DNA from: Corylus avellana
Taxonomy: Eukaryota; Streptophyta; Magnoliopsida; Fagales; Betulaceae
Length of the DNA stretch: 64,000 bases
Direction: 5' to 3'
NCBI RefSeq assembly: GCF_901000735.1
Contig: NC_081542.1
Coordinates: forward strand, 17,189,093-17,253,092
Shown here: positions 1-11,060 of the stretch, in pieces
Position numbering within the stretch: position 1 is the first letter of the stretch
Layout: every line of letters starts with the position of its first letter
The notes under the pieces: generated by a model
Seen by the model: only the letters and a program-made list of their open reading frames with translations
The model's database searches: none
What the model was told of the DNA's origin: nothing
Translations under genes and position numbers: made by a program

Positions 1-10
1 TGCTCAGTTT

Positions 11-3000
11 TTGGCTCATAAGCGGGCCACCTCCACTTCCACTGCTACTCTTGCTCAGTCAGGTACTGCATCTCACTGTCTCTTATCCTCCACTCGCGAC
101 CCATGGATTATTGATTCCGGTGCCAATGAACATATGACTGGTTCGTCTACTTCTCTCTCTGATTATCATCCTGTTACTGCACCCCATAGTGTCACTCTAG
201 CTAATGGTTCCCTTTCTACTGTAGCCGGCTCTGGCCATACACATCTGAGTCCAGATATTGAGTTGTTGTCCATTCTACTTGTTCCCGGTTTTCCGTTTAA
301 TTTATTATCCATTAGTAAAATTACCAAAGCTCTTAACTATTATGTTAGTTTTTATCCTTCTTTGTGCATTTTTCAGGATCTCAAGACGCGGAGGATGATT
401 AGTAGTGGGCATGAAGTTGGAGGCCTATATTATATGGATCTCTCACCTCCATTTCCCTCTCGTGCTTTGCAGTCGTCAAGTTCAGCTCTTCAGTGGCATT
501 GTCGCCTTGGTCATCCTTCCCTTCCTGCGTTGAAGCATCAAGTCCCAAGTCTTCGTCATGAGTTGTCTGTGTCGTGCGAAGTGTGTCAACTTGGCAAACA
601 CCATCGTGTTTCTTTTCCGTCCAGAGTTGTTAGTCGAGTTTCTCGTCCTTTTGAGTTAGTTCATTCTGATGTATGGGGTCCTATGAAGATCGAGTCCAAT
701 AAATTTCATTATTTTGTAACATTCGTGGATGATTTTTCCCGTATGACTTGATTATTTTTAATGAAAAATCGTTCCGAGTTATTTTCTGTCTTCCAAATGT
801 TTCGTAATATGATTAAGACTCAATTTTCTCAGAAAATTCGTATCTTGCATTCTGATAATGCCAAAGAATACACATCTAGTTCTTTTGCCACTTATTTGTC
901 TGATAAAGGCAATATCCATCAAACCTCATGTGCTCACACTCCACGACAAAATGGTGTGGCTGAACGTAAAAATCTTCATTTATTGGATGTTGCACGTTGT
1001 CTCTTGTTTCATATGCATGTCCCCAAACATTTTTGGAGTGAGGCAGTCCTCACTGATTGTTATCTCATTAATTGGATGCCCTCCTCGGTCTTAGATGGTG
1101 TTTCTCCTCATTCACTCTTGTACTCTTCTTCACCTCCGTTTGCCTTACCACTAAAGATTTTTGGGTGTGTTTGCTATGTTCATAACTTGAGCCCTGGTTA
1201 TGATAAACTTGATCCTCGCTCTACTAAATGTGTCTTCCTTAGTTATTCCACAACTCAGAAGGGATATCGTTGTTGTAGTTCTGTTCTTCGTCACTACTTT
1301 ACTAGCGTTGATGTCACATTTGTTGAGTCTCTTGCCTACTTTCCTGTTGATGCGTCTTTCGAAGCGTCTACTCTTGAGCCCAATGTCACATCTGTTCCAC
1401 TGCCTGTTCCATATCTCTCTGAGTCTATCGTGTTGCCTCCATGCTCTTCTGCTCCTCTCCAGGTTTATACACGTAGGCCACGTCCATCAACTCCTGCACC
1501 TCCACCATCATCCATCTCGTCTTCGAATCCGCTGTCACCTGCATCTGATTCCTTGCCCATTGCCCTAAGGAAAGGTACACGTTCTTGCACGACTGCACAT
1601 CCTATCAGTCAATTTGTATCTACTAGTTATTTGTCTCCTTCCTATTCTTGCTTTATTTCCCATCTTTCTAGTATTTCCACCCCAAAGACAGTGCATGATG
1701 CTTTATCTGACTCTGGTTGGAGGCAAGCTATAGAGTTGGAAATGAAGGCCTTGCATCAAAATGGTACGTGGGAGCTTGTTCGATTACCGCCTGCTAAGAA
1801 GCCTGTTGGTTGCAAATGGGTTTACACGGTTAAGTTTAAACCTGATGGTTCAGTTGAACGGTTGAAAGCTCGTTTGGTTGCTAAGGGTTATACACAGACA
1901 TATGGTATTGATTATGATAAGACATTTTCTCCAGTTGCCAAAATCTCCTCCGTCCGTATTCTTATTTCTATGGCTGCTAATTTGGCTTGGCCCTTATTTC
2001 AATTGGATGTCAAAAATGCCTTTTTACATGGGGATCTGCATGAGGAAGTTTATATGAAGCAACCACCTGGGTTTGTTGCTCAGGGGGGGTATCAGGGTTG
2101 TGTCTGTAAATTAAAAAAAGGCTTTGTACGGTCTCAAGCAATCTCCACGGGCATGGTTTGGGAAGTTCTCAGCAGCAGTTATGGAGTTTGGTCTTCAGCA
2201 ATGTCAAACAGATCATTCAGTATTTCACTTGCATACAAGTGTTGGACATATTCTCCTTGTGGTATATGTGGATGACATCGTGATTACAGGTAATGATTCA
2301 GGAGGCATTGTTCGGTTGAAATTGTTTTTACAACAAAAGTTTCAGACAAAAGATTTGGGAAAACTAAGATATTTTTTGGGGATTGAAGTTGCTAGATCCC
2401 AAACAGGTATCAATTTATCCCAAAGAAAATATGTACTTGATTTGTTAGAAGAGACGGGTCTTCTAGGTGCTCGTCCTGTTGACACTCCAATGGATCCTAA
2501 TCAGAAATTAGTAAAAGATGAAGGGGAATTGTTTGAAGATCTTGGTAGGTATCGTCGCTTAGTTGGAAAGTTGAATTACCTGACCATTACTAGACGAGAC
2601 ATCTCATATGCAGTTGGTGTTGTCAGTCAGTTTTTGGAGGCTCCTAGGGTTTCACATTGGGAAGCTGTTACTCGTATTATTCGATATTTGAAAAAAGCTC
2701 CTGGCCTTGGGATATTGTATAGACCGAATGGACACCTTCGGGTAGAAGGGTTTACTGATGCAGATTGGGCTGGTTCTCCCTCAGATAGGCGATCTACTAC
2801 AGGATATTATACTTTCTTGGGTGGTAATCTAGTAACTTGGAAAAGCAAGAAACAGACGGTGGTGGCACGGTCCAGTGCCGAGGCAGAATATAAGGCAATG
2901 TCTAACACTACTAGTGAATTGACATGGTTACAACTCTTTCTCCAAGAGATCGGATTTGCCACTCCTACTCCTATCCCATTATTTTGTGATAATCAAGCTG

Positions 3001-3221
3001 CAATACATATTGCTTCTAACTCTGTTTTTCATGAAAGAACCAAGCATATTGAGGTTGATTGTCACTTTGTTCGAGATAAGATACTCAATGGCGATATATC
3101 TACACCGTTCGTGAAGTCTGGAGATCAGTTAGCTGATATGTTTACAAAACCCTTGTGTCGGAAGCAGTTAGAGTTTATTTGTTCCAAGCTGGACTTATAT
3201 GATATATATGCTCCAGCTTGA
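11..3221 (+). pseudogene. copia pol polyprotein (protease, integrase, RT, RNase H), broken frame
   Basis: The frame opens at the window edge. The protease motif DSG is seen in WIIDSGANEHM, near residue 35 of the visible protein. It is followed by the GAG-pre-integrase zinc motif (WHCRLGHPS, then CEVCQLGKHH) and the integrase catalytic residues: D in HSDVWGP, D in HSDNAKEY, E in GVAERKN. The RT begins around 1710 and carries KARLVAKGYTQ, FQLDVKNAFLHG and the YVDD box near 2265. RNase H shows TDADWAGS and ARSSAEAEYKAM and ends at the stop at 3219-3221. TGA at 749-751 stands where W is expected after DDFSRMT. The run of seven A at 2113-2119 has one base more than the frame needs, so RT continues in the +1 frame from about 2120. 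A single polyprotein cannot be made as the sequence stands. Confidence 0.93.
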
Positions 3222-3228
3222 GGGGGAG
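3218..3228 (+). other. polypurine tract of the copia element
   Basis: A G-rich purine run lies directly between the pol stop codon and the first base of the 3' LTR. This is the usual position of the plus-strand primer in LTR retrotransposons. Confidence 0.8.
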
Positions 3229-3399
3229 TGTTAGAAAAATATATTGTATGGGTATTTTGGTCTATATTGTATGGGTATTTTGGTCTTTGTACTCTATGTT
3301 GGTTTATATATATATGCAGTATGAGGGGAGTGTGGCTGGGAAATGATTGACAGCCTCCTCTATTCCATTATTCTATTCTGTCCAATATACTAGAAAACA
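3229..3399 (+). repeat. 3' LTR of the copia element (171 bp)
   Basis: The LTR starts TGTTAG and ends with CA. It holds a TATA-like stretch (TATATATATA near 3307) and an exact tandem duplication of a 23-base unit (3240-3262 and 3263-3285). At 171 bp it is short for an autonomous copia element. The end is placed at 3399 because the ABCG exon resumes exactly there. Confidence 0.8.
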
Positions 3400-4384
3400 G
3401 AGGTCACTAGTGCTATTGCAGAAGCTAAATTAGGATTAGATTTTGCCGATATTTACAAAGAGTCTAGTCTATGCAGGTAAGCATAATTATCATCAATGAC
3501 TAAAAAGCATGGTGCCTAGGTTTTGTATTGATTATTATCTAAAAATTATTCATAAGGAAGAAAAAGTAAAGAATATAATAACAAAGCATGAGCAAGTAAC
3601 GCCACTGCAGCAAGCAACACAAACTATATCAAAGGAAGTGATATAATGTTCATGTTCTCTGTAGGGAAAACAAAGAACTCATCAGAAAATTAAGCTCTCA
3701 TGTAGATGGTTCAAAGGAACTACGTTTTTCTTCCCACTTTCACTAAAAGGATGGGAACAGTTCAAGGCATGCCTCTGGAAACAACATCTATCCTACTGGA
3801 GAAGTCCCAAATATAACTTGGCGCGATTGTCAATCATCATTGCATCTTCTTTAATATTTGGAGCAGCTCTTTGGCAGAAAGGAAAGAAAATGTAAGCCTT
3901 CATTTTCTTAACTAGTAGTATAATCTAAAAAGTTTAAACTTCACAGACTTGCCTATGATTATATAACCTAAAAGTATCTGCATGAGCCAAATTGTTGTTG
4001 ATCACAGGCTCCTTACATATTATTCAGGTACATCATACACTGGTACTTCATATATATCAGAATTACTTCAGGTTACAAATTTAGACTCCATCTATTTTAG
4101 CAAGCTCAATGCTGAGTACCAGGTCTGAATTTGGGAAGTGTAATCATAAGCTAATGTTTCCCTAGTAATATACATTTTGGGTTTTCTTAGTGTATTGTAC
4201 TTCGACCATATAGTCAAAAGGAGGCTAACCCTTTAGCCATTTATATCTAGCGTCTTCCAACAATCTGCTTTAAGAATCCATTGGACATTGAAAACACAAT
4301 TCATTCATTGAACTAATCAACAAGAATCATCCTTTGTGGTAATCTTGGCATTTACTTTAAAACTTAAATTATGTGTTACGAGAC

Positions 4385-4480
4385 TAAGTGTCTCAGGTGG
4401 CTTAAGTATAATCTTAATCATGTGCATATAATCTCTCGAGCAACCTCCCCTTGCAAGTCGGTTTTCAAGGGTTTGGTATC
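4385..4480 (+). repeat. LTR-like fragment, left member of a direct pair
   Basis: A segment of about 90 bp reads like the promoter part of a plant LTR: a cTAAGTGTCtCA start, a TATATAATC core and a CTTGCAAGTCGGTTTTcAAGG end. It matches 10950-11045 in the same orientation at roughly 70% by eye. The two copies flank the LINE inside the ABCG intron. They may be remnants of an older LTR element or two dispersed fragments. Confidence 0.35.
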
Positions 4481-4719
4481 AAATACAGCCACCATGTTGA
4501 CTATGGGATCAGACATAGCTCGTCGAGTATAAGATCCAGTGGGTTGCGACTTTGTGGTCAAGTCATGGAGGGACGACTTATAGGCTGGATTAAAACATCT
4601 TGGTATTATGTATGAGAATAGTGTTAAGTTATTGAATACTGATAACATCAGATTTCAGGGTGAAGCTTTTCTCTCTCTCTCTCTCTCTAATGGGTAGCGC
4701 ATGAGGGAGTGGGCAGCGC

Positions 4720-6522
4720 ATGAAGAAATCAGAGACATCTTCTCTGATTTTTTATTTTACAATGGGTTACGTGGGTTATTTTTATATGGAATCAAAATCA
4801 TACAAGTTACGTTCAGCCGATGGGAGTCTGAATATCAAGTTGACGGAATGGGGAAGGGTGAATTTAACTTATTTAAGTGTGGTCGTCACGGGAGTCTCGA
4901 GATTGGTATGGTTACTCAAGATGATGAATGAGTTGGTGTCGGAAGCGATGGAGATGGGTGCATGTAGAGATCATCAAATGGGTGATTCAGTTATGTTTCT
5001 ACAGAAAATGGTGAATAAGTATGGGAAATTCATGGAGATAATTGAATATGGTCGTGCAGGGAGACGTAGTTGCGTTGTAATACTGGAGGGGTGTGAAGGT
5101 CAAGGTTGGAGGCATTTTATATCGCAAATAGGGCAGCTCGTGAAGCATTTGAATCAAGTGAGGGATGCAAAGGTGACGAAGAGGGTTACGCCACTACAAA
5201 CACGAGTGGTGGTTCCTGGGAGGACGTTTGCTGATGTGGTGGAGGGGAAGAGGCTAGAGTCCAAAACAGAGGTTAGGGGGGAGGGCAAGATGGGAAATTC
5301 AGAGGAGGTGCCCAAAAAGGAAAACATTGAAAGGTCTAAGAAAGGAAAGGAGAAAATTAAAGAGGCCGAAAATCATGCAGTTTCAAAATGGAATGAGCTG
5401 GTGGAGCTCGTGGATGAAGGGGTAGTTAATATGAGATTAATGAGAGATCTTCTGGAATCTTTCAAATTCAATATGGAAAGATATGTGCAGAAATATGGGC
5501 TAGATTACATGGAGGACGGAAAATATCATGTGGATTTTAATAGTGGGAAGGGCGGAGCTACAAGACAAGTGGGCCCAGAAAAAAAAAAAAAATGATAAAT
5601 TCCAGGAGGGGCCTAGTAACAGTGGGCCTTCTAACAGTTGGCCCATCAAATTTTATAATGAAACTTACTTTCGTAGGAAGCCCAGGACAGGGGCAAGTTG
5701 GCGGGTGAAATAGCAGGTCCGGCTCGCCCAGTTGGCACCGGAGAAGTCGACGAAGAATAGCCGGAACAGTGCGCAAGAGCTAATCCGAGGTGCAAACAGA
5801 TCGCTAGAGTCAGACAAAGCCGTGCATGCTTTGGGAAAGGACAGTAGTGAAGCTCCGATGAATACGGAATCTCTGGGAGGTAGACTGAAGGTGGCTATTG
5901 TGACAAATATGGGTGGGATCGGCGAAGAAGGGGTTGATTCAGAGAAAGAAGTCGCACAGGCCAGTGAAAAGATTCTGACCAGACCGTCAATGTTGAATGT
6001 GGAGACGCAAATGGAACAACATAGTCCTAGGGAGGATTTGAAGATCAATTATGCGATTCACTGAAGCAACAAAAAGCAGGTTCCCCAGAAGGGCAACGAA
6101 CCAAGACGGTGTGTGATCAAAATCTAGTGGGGGAGGGTAACACGGAGAGGCGTCGAACGCTTCGTCGGAGACTGATCATCTTCCAAAAGAGGCCATGGGG
6201 GACGCTGGTGACATGCGACAGCTCTCTAGGGTGGTGCAGAAGCCTCCGATAGACTTCTCTGAGGGGGTAAGGTCATCTTCTGAGGATGGGTCAAGTCCTG
6301 GTATGGCTGAAATCGAGGGGAATTTGGTTTTGGGTAGTTCTGATGATGGGGCAGCTGGTTTTGGAGGAGACAATACCAAACAAGGCTTCCAGTAGCCGGG
6401 TAATTGATAGTTGTATAGATTTTTATCCCAAAGTTGGATTGACTTGTGAAGGTGAAAAGGATAAAATTGAGGCTTTACTTATGATATTGAAGACTCTAGA
6501 GAGCAGCCAATTACCAATTTGA
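4720..6522 (+). pseudogene. LINE ORF1-like region, fragmented
   Basis: The longest open piece is 4720-5595, about 290 codons. It has a block reading CVVILEGCEGQGWRHF followed by a proline/valine linker and TFADVV, an arrangement seen in ORF1 proteins of some plant L1 elements (nucleic-acid binding, partner of the ORF2 RT). A highly charged lysine/glutamate stretch follows. Further short open pieces (5732-6064, 6195-6395, 6286-6522) run on with stops between them, so the frame is lost. No CCHC knuckle is evident. Assignment rests mainly on position upstream of the endonuclease. Confidence 0.6.
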
Positions 6523-6649
6523 GGGGTATTTCCTCCAGTGTTCCTGCTCCAAGAGTAACTAGGGAGCTTAAGAGATTAGACTGTTACGTTAATTATGACA
6601 GGGGATTGTCAGAAGTCCAGCAAGGTAAGGGAAGAGAGGGGTCGACATG

Positions 6650-9600
6650 GTGGTCTATCAAGCCAAAAATCATTGCGTGGAATGTGAGAAGGTTGAATGC
6701 CCTCAAGAAAAGATTGAGGATTAAGGGTCTTTTAAAATAGTGGAAAGCGGATATTGTGTGCCTGATCGAAACAAAGATGGAGTTTATTTTCCGGAAGGTG
6801 GTACCTAGTTTATGGGGAGGTCAACATGTGGGCTGGATGTATAAGTAGTCTAATGTGGCGTCGGGGGGTATGTTGTTAATGTGGGACAAGAGGATGGTTG
6901 AAAAAAAGGAGTGTATGGGGAGCTACACTATAGCTTGTTCTTTTCAGAATGTGGGGGACCACTTTGAATGAGCGTTTGGGGGGGTGTATGACCCGAATGA
7001 TGACGTGGAGATGAGGATACTTTGGGAGGAGTTGGCTAGTTTGATGAATGTGTGGGAGGGCCTATGGTGTATTGGTGGGGATTTTAATATGGGAAAATTA
7101 CAGTTTACCCCCCTAAAGTTGACAGCGTTTTTCAATTCGAACACCAAAGTTTCAATTTTTGCAATCCACCCCCCTAAAGTTTCAAATTTTTGCAATTTGA
7201 CCAATTGTATCCAAAACTTCTCATATTGCCCCTAATTTTTATTTATTTTATTTTTAAAAAAAGAAATTCAGCCGTAGCCACCCCTTTGGCCATCTTGCCA
7301 TTTTTGCACCCCAAATTTTTTTTTTTTTTTTATAAAAAATAAGAATAAAAATTAGAGGCAATATGGGAATTTTGGGATAATATTGGTCGAATTGAAAAAA
7401 ATTGGAACTTTGTGAGGGTGGATTGCAAAAATTGAAACTTTGGTGTTCGAATTGAAAAACGTTGTCAACTTTGGAGGGGTAAACTGTAATTTTTCCTTTT
7501 AATATAGTGTGTTTTCCTAGTGAGAGATCTAGTGACTCAAACTACTCTGCAGGCATGATGGATTTCTCAGATTTTATATCCGAGCAAGGTTTGGTGGATA
7601 TTCCATTGGTGGGGGGACAGTTTACATGGTCCAATAATCAAGAAGATGAAATTTGGTCAAGAATTGATCGTTTCTTACTCTCACCAGATTGGGAGGATCA
7701 CTATCTGGCGGTGTCACAAAGAAAGCTTCAACGTCTACTATCCAATCACTTTTCCTTATTGCTGGATTGTGGGGAATCTAGTGGAGGTAGTAAGTATTTT
7801 AAATTTGAGAATATGTGGTTAACATCTGAAGGCTTTGTTGACAAGGTTAAGTCTTGGTGGGATTCGTATATGCTTGATGGCCTACCAAGTTTTTGTTTTG
7901 GTTAATAAGTTGAAATCCCTTAAGCTGGATTTGAAAAAATGGAACAAGGAGGTGTTTGGTGACATTGGGAGGAAAAAAAAGGAGTTGTTGGAAGGTAATC
8001 TGGAGTTGGATGTTACGGCAGAGACTAGGGGTTTAGTAGAGGAAGAAAAGATTAAAATGGCTGATATGTCGAAGGAATTGGAGAATACTTTATTGTGCGA
8101 GGAAATATATTGGCGACAAAAATCGAGAGAGTTGTGGTTGAAGGAAGGGGATAGTAACACTCGGTTCTTTCATAAAGTGGTCAATTCCCATCGTAGGTAG
8201 AATCTTATGGAAGCGTTACGTATCAATGGTGTTTTGTCCTATAATCCTACAGAGGTAAAAGAGCATATTGTACAGTTCTATCAAAGCTTATATTTTGAAC
8301 GAAGCACTTGAAGACCTAGAATAAATAATCAATTTTTTTCATCCATTGATGAGGAGGAGAAAAATTGGTTAGAAAGAGACTTTGAGGAAAAGGAGGTTTG
8401 GGAGGTGATAAAAGGTATGGAGAGTGACAACGCACCGGGACCGGATGGCTTCACCATGGCTTTCTTTCAATCTTGTTGGGCTGTGGTGAAACACGATGTT
8501 ATGGCTGTTTTTTCTGAATTCCATCAAAAACATCAGTTGGTGAAGAGTATGAATGCAACCTTTGTGTCCTTGGTTCCGAAGAAGGCGGATGTGGTGGAGG
8601 TGAAGGATTTTCGGCCAATCAGCTTGGTGGGAGGGGTGTATAAAATTTTATCCAAGATCTTGGCCACTAGGATGAAAACTGTATTGAGAAAGATCATCTC
8701 TAACTCTCAAAGCGCCTTCATTGGTGGTTTTCAAATATTAGATTATGTGCTCATTGCTAATGAATGTTTGGATGGTCGTATGAGATCAGGGGTGCCAAGT
8801 GTTATTTGCAAATTGGATTTGGAAAAGGCTTATAACCATGTTAACTGAACTTCTTGTTGTATTTACTACAAAGATGTGGGTTCGCTGAGAGATGGAGGGA
8901 TTGGATAGAATGGTGTATTTCAACAGTCAGATTCTCTATTTTGGTGAATGGAACGCCAGAGGGTTTCTTTAATAGTTCGCGGGAGATTCGGCAAGGGGAC
9001 CCGATGTCGCCATTGCTTTTTGTGTTGGTTATGGAGGCTTTGAGTAGGATGGTAACTACGATAGTAGAGCAAGGTTTATTGTCAGGTTTCTCTATGGGAG
9101 AAGGGGTATTTTCAGATTTGGTGATTTCTCATTTGTTATTTGCAGGTGGTACCTTGATTTTTTGTGAAGCTTATCCTGAGCAAATCCGAGACGTACAACT
9201 TATTCTCTTATGCTTTGAGGCTGTTTCGGGATTGAGAGTTAATCTTGGTAAATCAGAACTTGTTGCTATAGGAGAGGTGGATAACATTGGGGCTTTGGCT
9301 AATATTCTTGGGTGTAGTGTCATGGCTTTGCCTATGAAGTATTTGGGTTTGCCATTAGGGGCTATGTACAAAGCTACGTTAATGTGGAATGGTGTGCTTG
9401 AGCAGATGTAGCTCAAAGGGAGGTTGGAAATTGTATCTATCAAAGAAATTGAGTAGGTTGGAAGAAATTGTATCTATCAAAGGAAGGTCGGTTAACTCTT
9501 TTAAAGAGTACGTTGTCTAATCTTTCGACTTATTACTTATCTTTGTTTCCTGTTCCTATGAGTGTGGCCAAAAGGATTGAGAAAATTCAAAGAGATTTCC

Positions 9601-10838
9601 TGTGAGGAGGAATGGGAGATGAACAAAAATTGCATCTTGTTAACTGGAACCAAATCTGTCGTCCATTACAGGCTGGCGGTCTTGGCATTTGGAATGTGCA
9701 AAAGTTTAACCAAGCTCTTTTGGGGAAATGGCTTTGGAGATATGCGACAGAGAGTGAGGCTCTTTGGTACAAGTTAATTAAAGCCAAGTATGAAGATTAG
9801 GATAGTGGGTGGTGTTCAAAGGAGGTGTCGGGTTCTTATGGTGTGGGTTTGTGGAAGCATATTAGAAGAGGTTGGGATACTTTTGCCAAAGGGGTGAGGT
9901 TTGAGGTGGGGCTGGGATTGAAAGTGCGTTTCTGGCATGATATTTGGTGTGACAGTCAACCGTTGAAGCATGCTTTCCCTTCCCTGTTTAGTGCGAGGTA
10001 CAAAGAAGTGTGGGTGAAGGATAATTTTAGTTGGAGGAATGGGATTGTTGAGTGAAATGTCATCTTTGTGCATTCCGTCCAAGATTGAGAGTTGGATATG
10101 GTCTCGTCTTTTTTTGAACTGCTGTACTCTTGTAAGATTTCTTATGGTAATGCGGATCGTATTCGCTGGTCCTCGTCTAAAAAGGGTACGTTTGAGGTGA
10201 AGTCGTTTTATAAGGACTTGTCCATTTTAGATTGTGAGGTGTTCCCATGGAAGAGTATAAGGCACTCTAAGGTGCCCTCGCGAGTGGCATTTTTTGGGTG
10301 GACTGCGGCTCTTGGCAAAATTCTAACATATGACAATTTGTGAAAGAGGGGTATTATGATAGTGGAATGGTGTTGTATGTGTAAGAAGAATGAGGAGTCC
10401 GTAGATCATTTGTTGATTCATTGTGAAGTGGCTACTCGGTTATGGAACTACGTCTTTACTTTGTTCGGTATTGAGTGGGTCATGCCGCAAAGTTTCCGCA
10501 ACGTGCTTGCTTGTTGGAATTAGGTGGGGGGCAAGGATATCTCTAAAGTCATTTGGAGGATGGTTCTTTTGTGCACCACTTGATGTATTTGGCAGGAGAG
10601 GAATGTTAGAACTTTTGAGGATAAGGAGTGTTTGGTGGATGGGATGAGGAAGAATATGATATCTATGCTACACTTGTGGACGTTGGCTCACCACCGTATT
10701 GTTGTCGCGACTATAGAAGAGTTCTTGAATATGTGCTTTTTGTATATTTCGTAGGGGTTTCGCTTGTGTATATTTTTGCATTAGGGTTACACCCCTCTGC
10801 GCTTTTTCAATAATATTCACATTAATTATCTAAAAAAA
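6650..10838 (+). pseudogene. LINE ORF2 (APE endonuclease, RT, zf-RVT), decayed
   Basis: The endonuclease start is recognisable as KIIAWNVRRLN near 6665, with CLIETKM near 6760 and GGDFN near 7080. RT blocks include [15 protein letters not shown] (near 8427), [16 protein letters not shown] (near 8610), [19 protein letters not shown] and [14 protein letters not shown] (near 8990). The catalytic FADD box appears altered (LLFAGGT near 9140). The C-terminal knuckle is visible as W-rich sequence near 10150-10330 and CCMCKKNEESVDHLLIHC near 10375. Stops at 6738-6740, 6847-6849, 8198-8200, 8846-8848, 9409-9411 and elsewhere show it cannot encode a functional protein. Confidence 0.85.
7091..7496. mobile_element. 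Mutator-like inverted-repeat MITE (406 bp) inside the LINE
   Basis: The two halves are long inverted repeats starting GGGAAAATTACAGTTTACCC. The left half matches the reverse complement of the right for well over 100 bp around an AT-rich centre. It is flanked by a perfect 9-base direct repeat TTTTAATAT (7082-7090 and 7497-7505). A 9-bp duplication is the hallmark of Mutator-superfamily transposition. It interrupts the LINE endonuclease just after GGDFN, so it is younger than the LINE. No transposase is present. Confidence 0.85.
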
Positions 10839-10949
10839 TGTGCTGATAAATGAGTTAAGTCGCCAGAAGAGAAATGATTACAATTGGGTAGTGTTGATAG
10901 AATGGGCTACCGTAGATGTCGATTGTAGAGCGTGGTAATATATTATGAT

Positions 10950-11060
10950 CCTAAGTGTCCCACATAACTCAAGTACAATCTTAACCATGTGTATATAATC
11001 TCTTCGACACCCTCTCCTTGCAGACTGGTTTTAAAAGGTGAGTTCTCTACCCAAGGTTTA
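10950..11060 (+). repeat. LTR-like fragment, right member of a direct pair
   Basis: It reads aagTGTCCCACATaac, then a TATATAATC core, then CTTGCAGACTGGTTTTaaaAGGTGAG. These are landmarks of a common plant LTR promoter region. It matches 4385-4480 in direct orientation across the LINE. Confidence 0.4.

Larger units (their letters stand above)
1..3399 (+). mobile_element. Ty1/copia LTR retrotransposon, 3' part with 3' LTR
   Basis: The element enters from the left window edge; its 5' LTR, primer-binding site and most of gag lie outside. Domain order is protease, integrase, reverse transcriptase, RNase H, which is diagnostic of Ty1/copia. It ends with a polypurine tract and a short LTR that starts TGTTAG and ends CA at 3399. 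The base after the LTR resumes an ABCG exon in frame, so the element inserted into coding sequence. Only two lesions break its pol frame (a stop at 749-751 and a one-base gain near 2112), which suggests a fairly young copy. The target-site duplication cannot be checked because the left flank is missing; the first five bases on the right are GAGGT. Confidence 0.95.
4690..10840 (+). mobile_element. degenerate L1-type LINE in an ABCG intron
   Basis: A non-LTR retrotransposon lies in the same orientation as the host gene. An ORF1 region (about 4.7-6.6 kb) is followed by ORF2 with endonuclease (6.66-7.8 kb), reverse transcriptase (8.3-9.4 kb) and a C-terminal zinc-knuckle region (10.1-10.7 kb). 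It ends in a short A-run after a CAATAATATT-type tail near 10835. ORF2 is broken by many stops and frameshifts and by a Mutator-like insertion at 7091-7496. The left end is uncertain; it starts just after a (CT)n run. I could not find a convincing target-site duplication. Confidence 0.85.

Noticed and set aside
1200..1568. Leucine/histidine-rich ORF inside copia
   Set aside because: Out-of-frame shadow of the integrase-RT linker. Its composition reflects a C/T-rich stretch.
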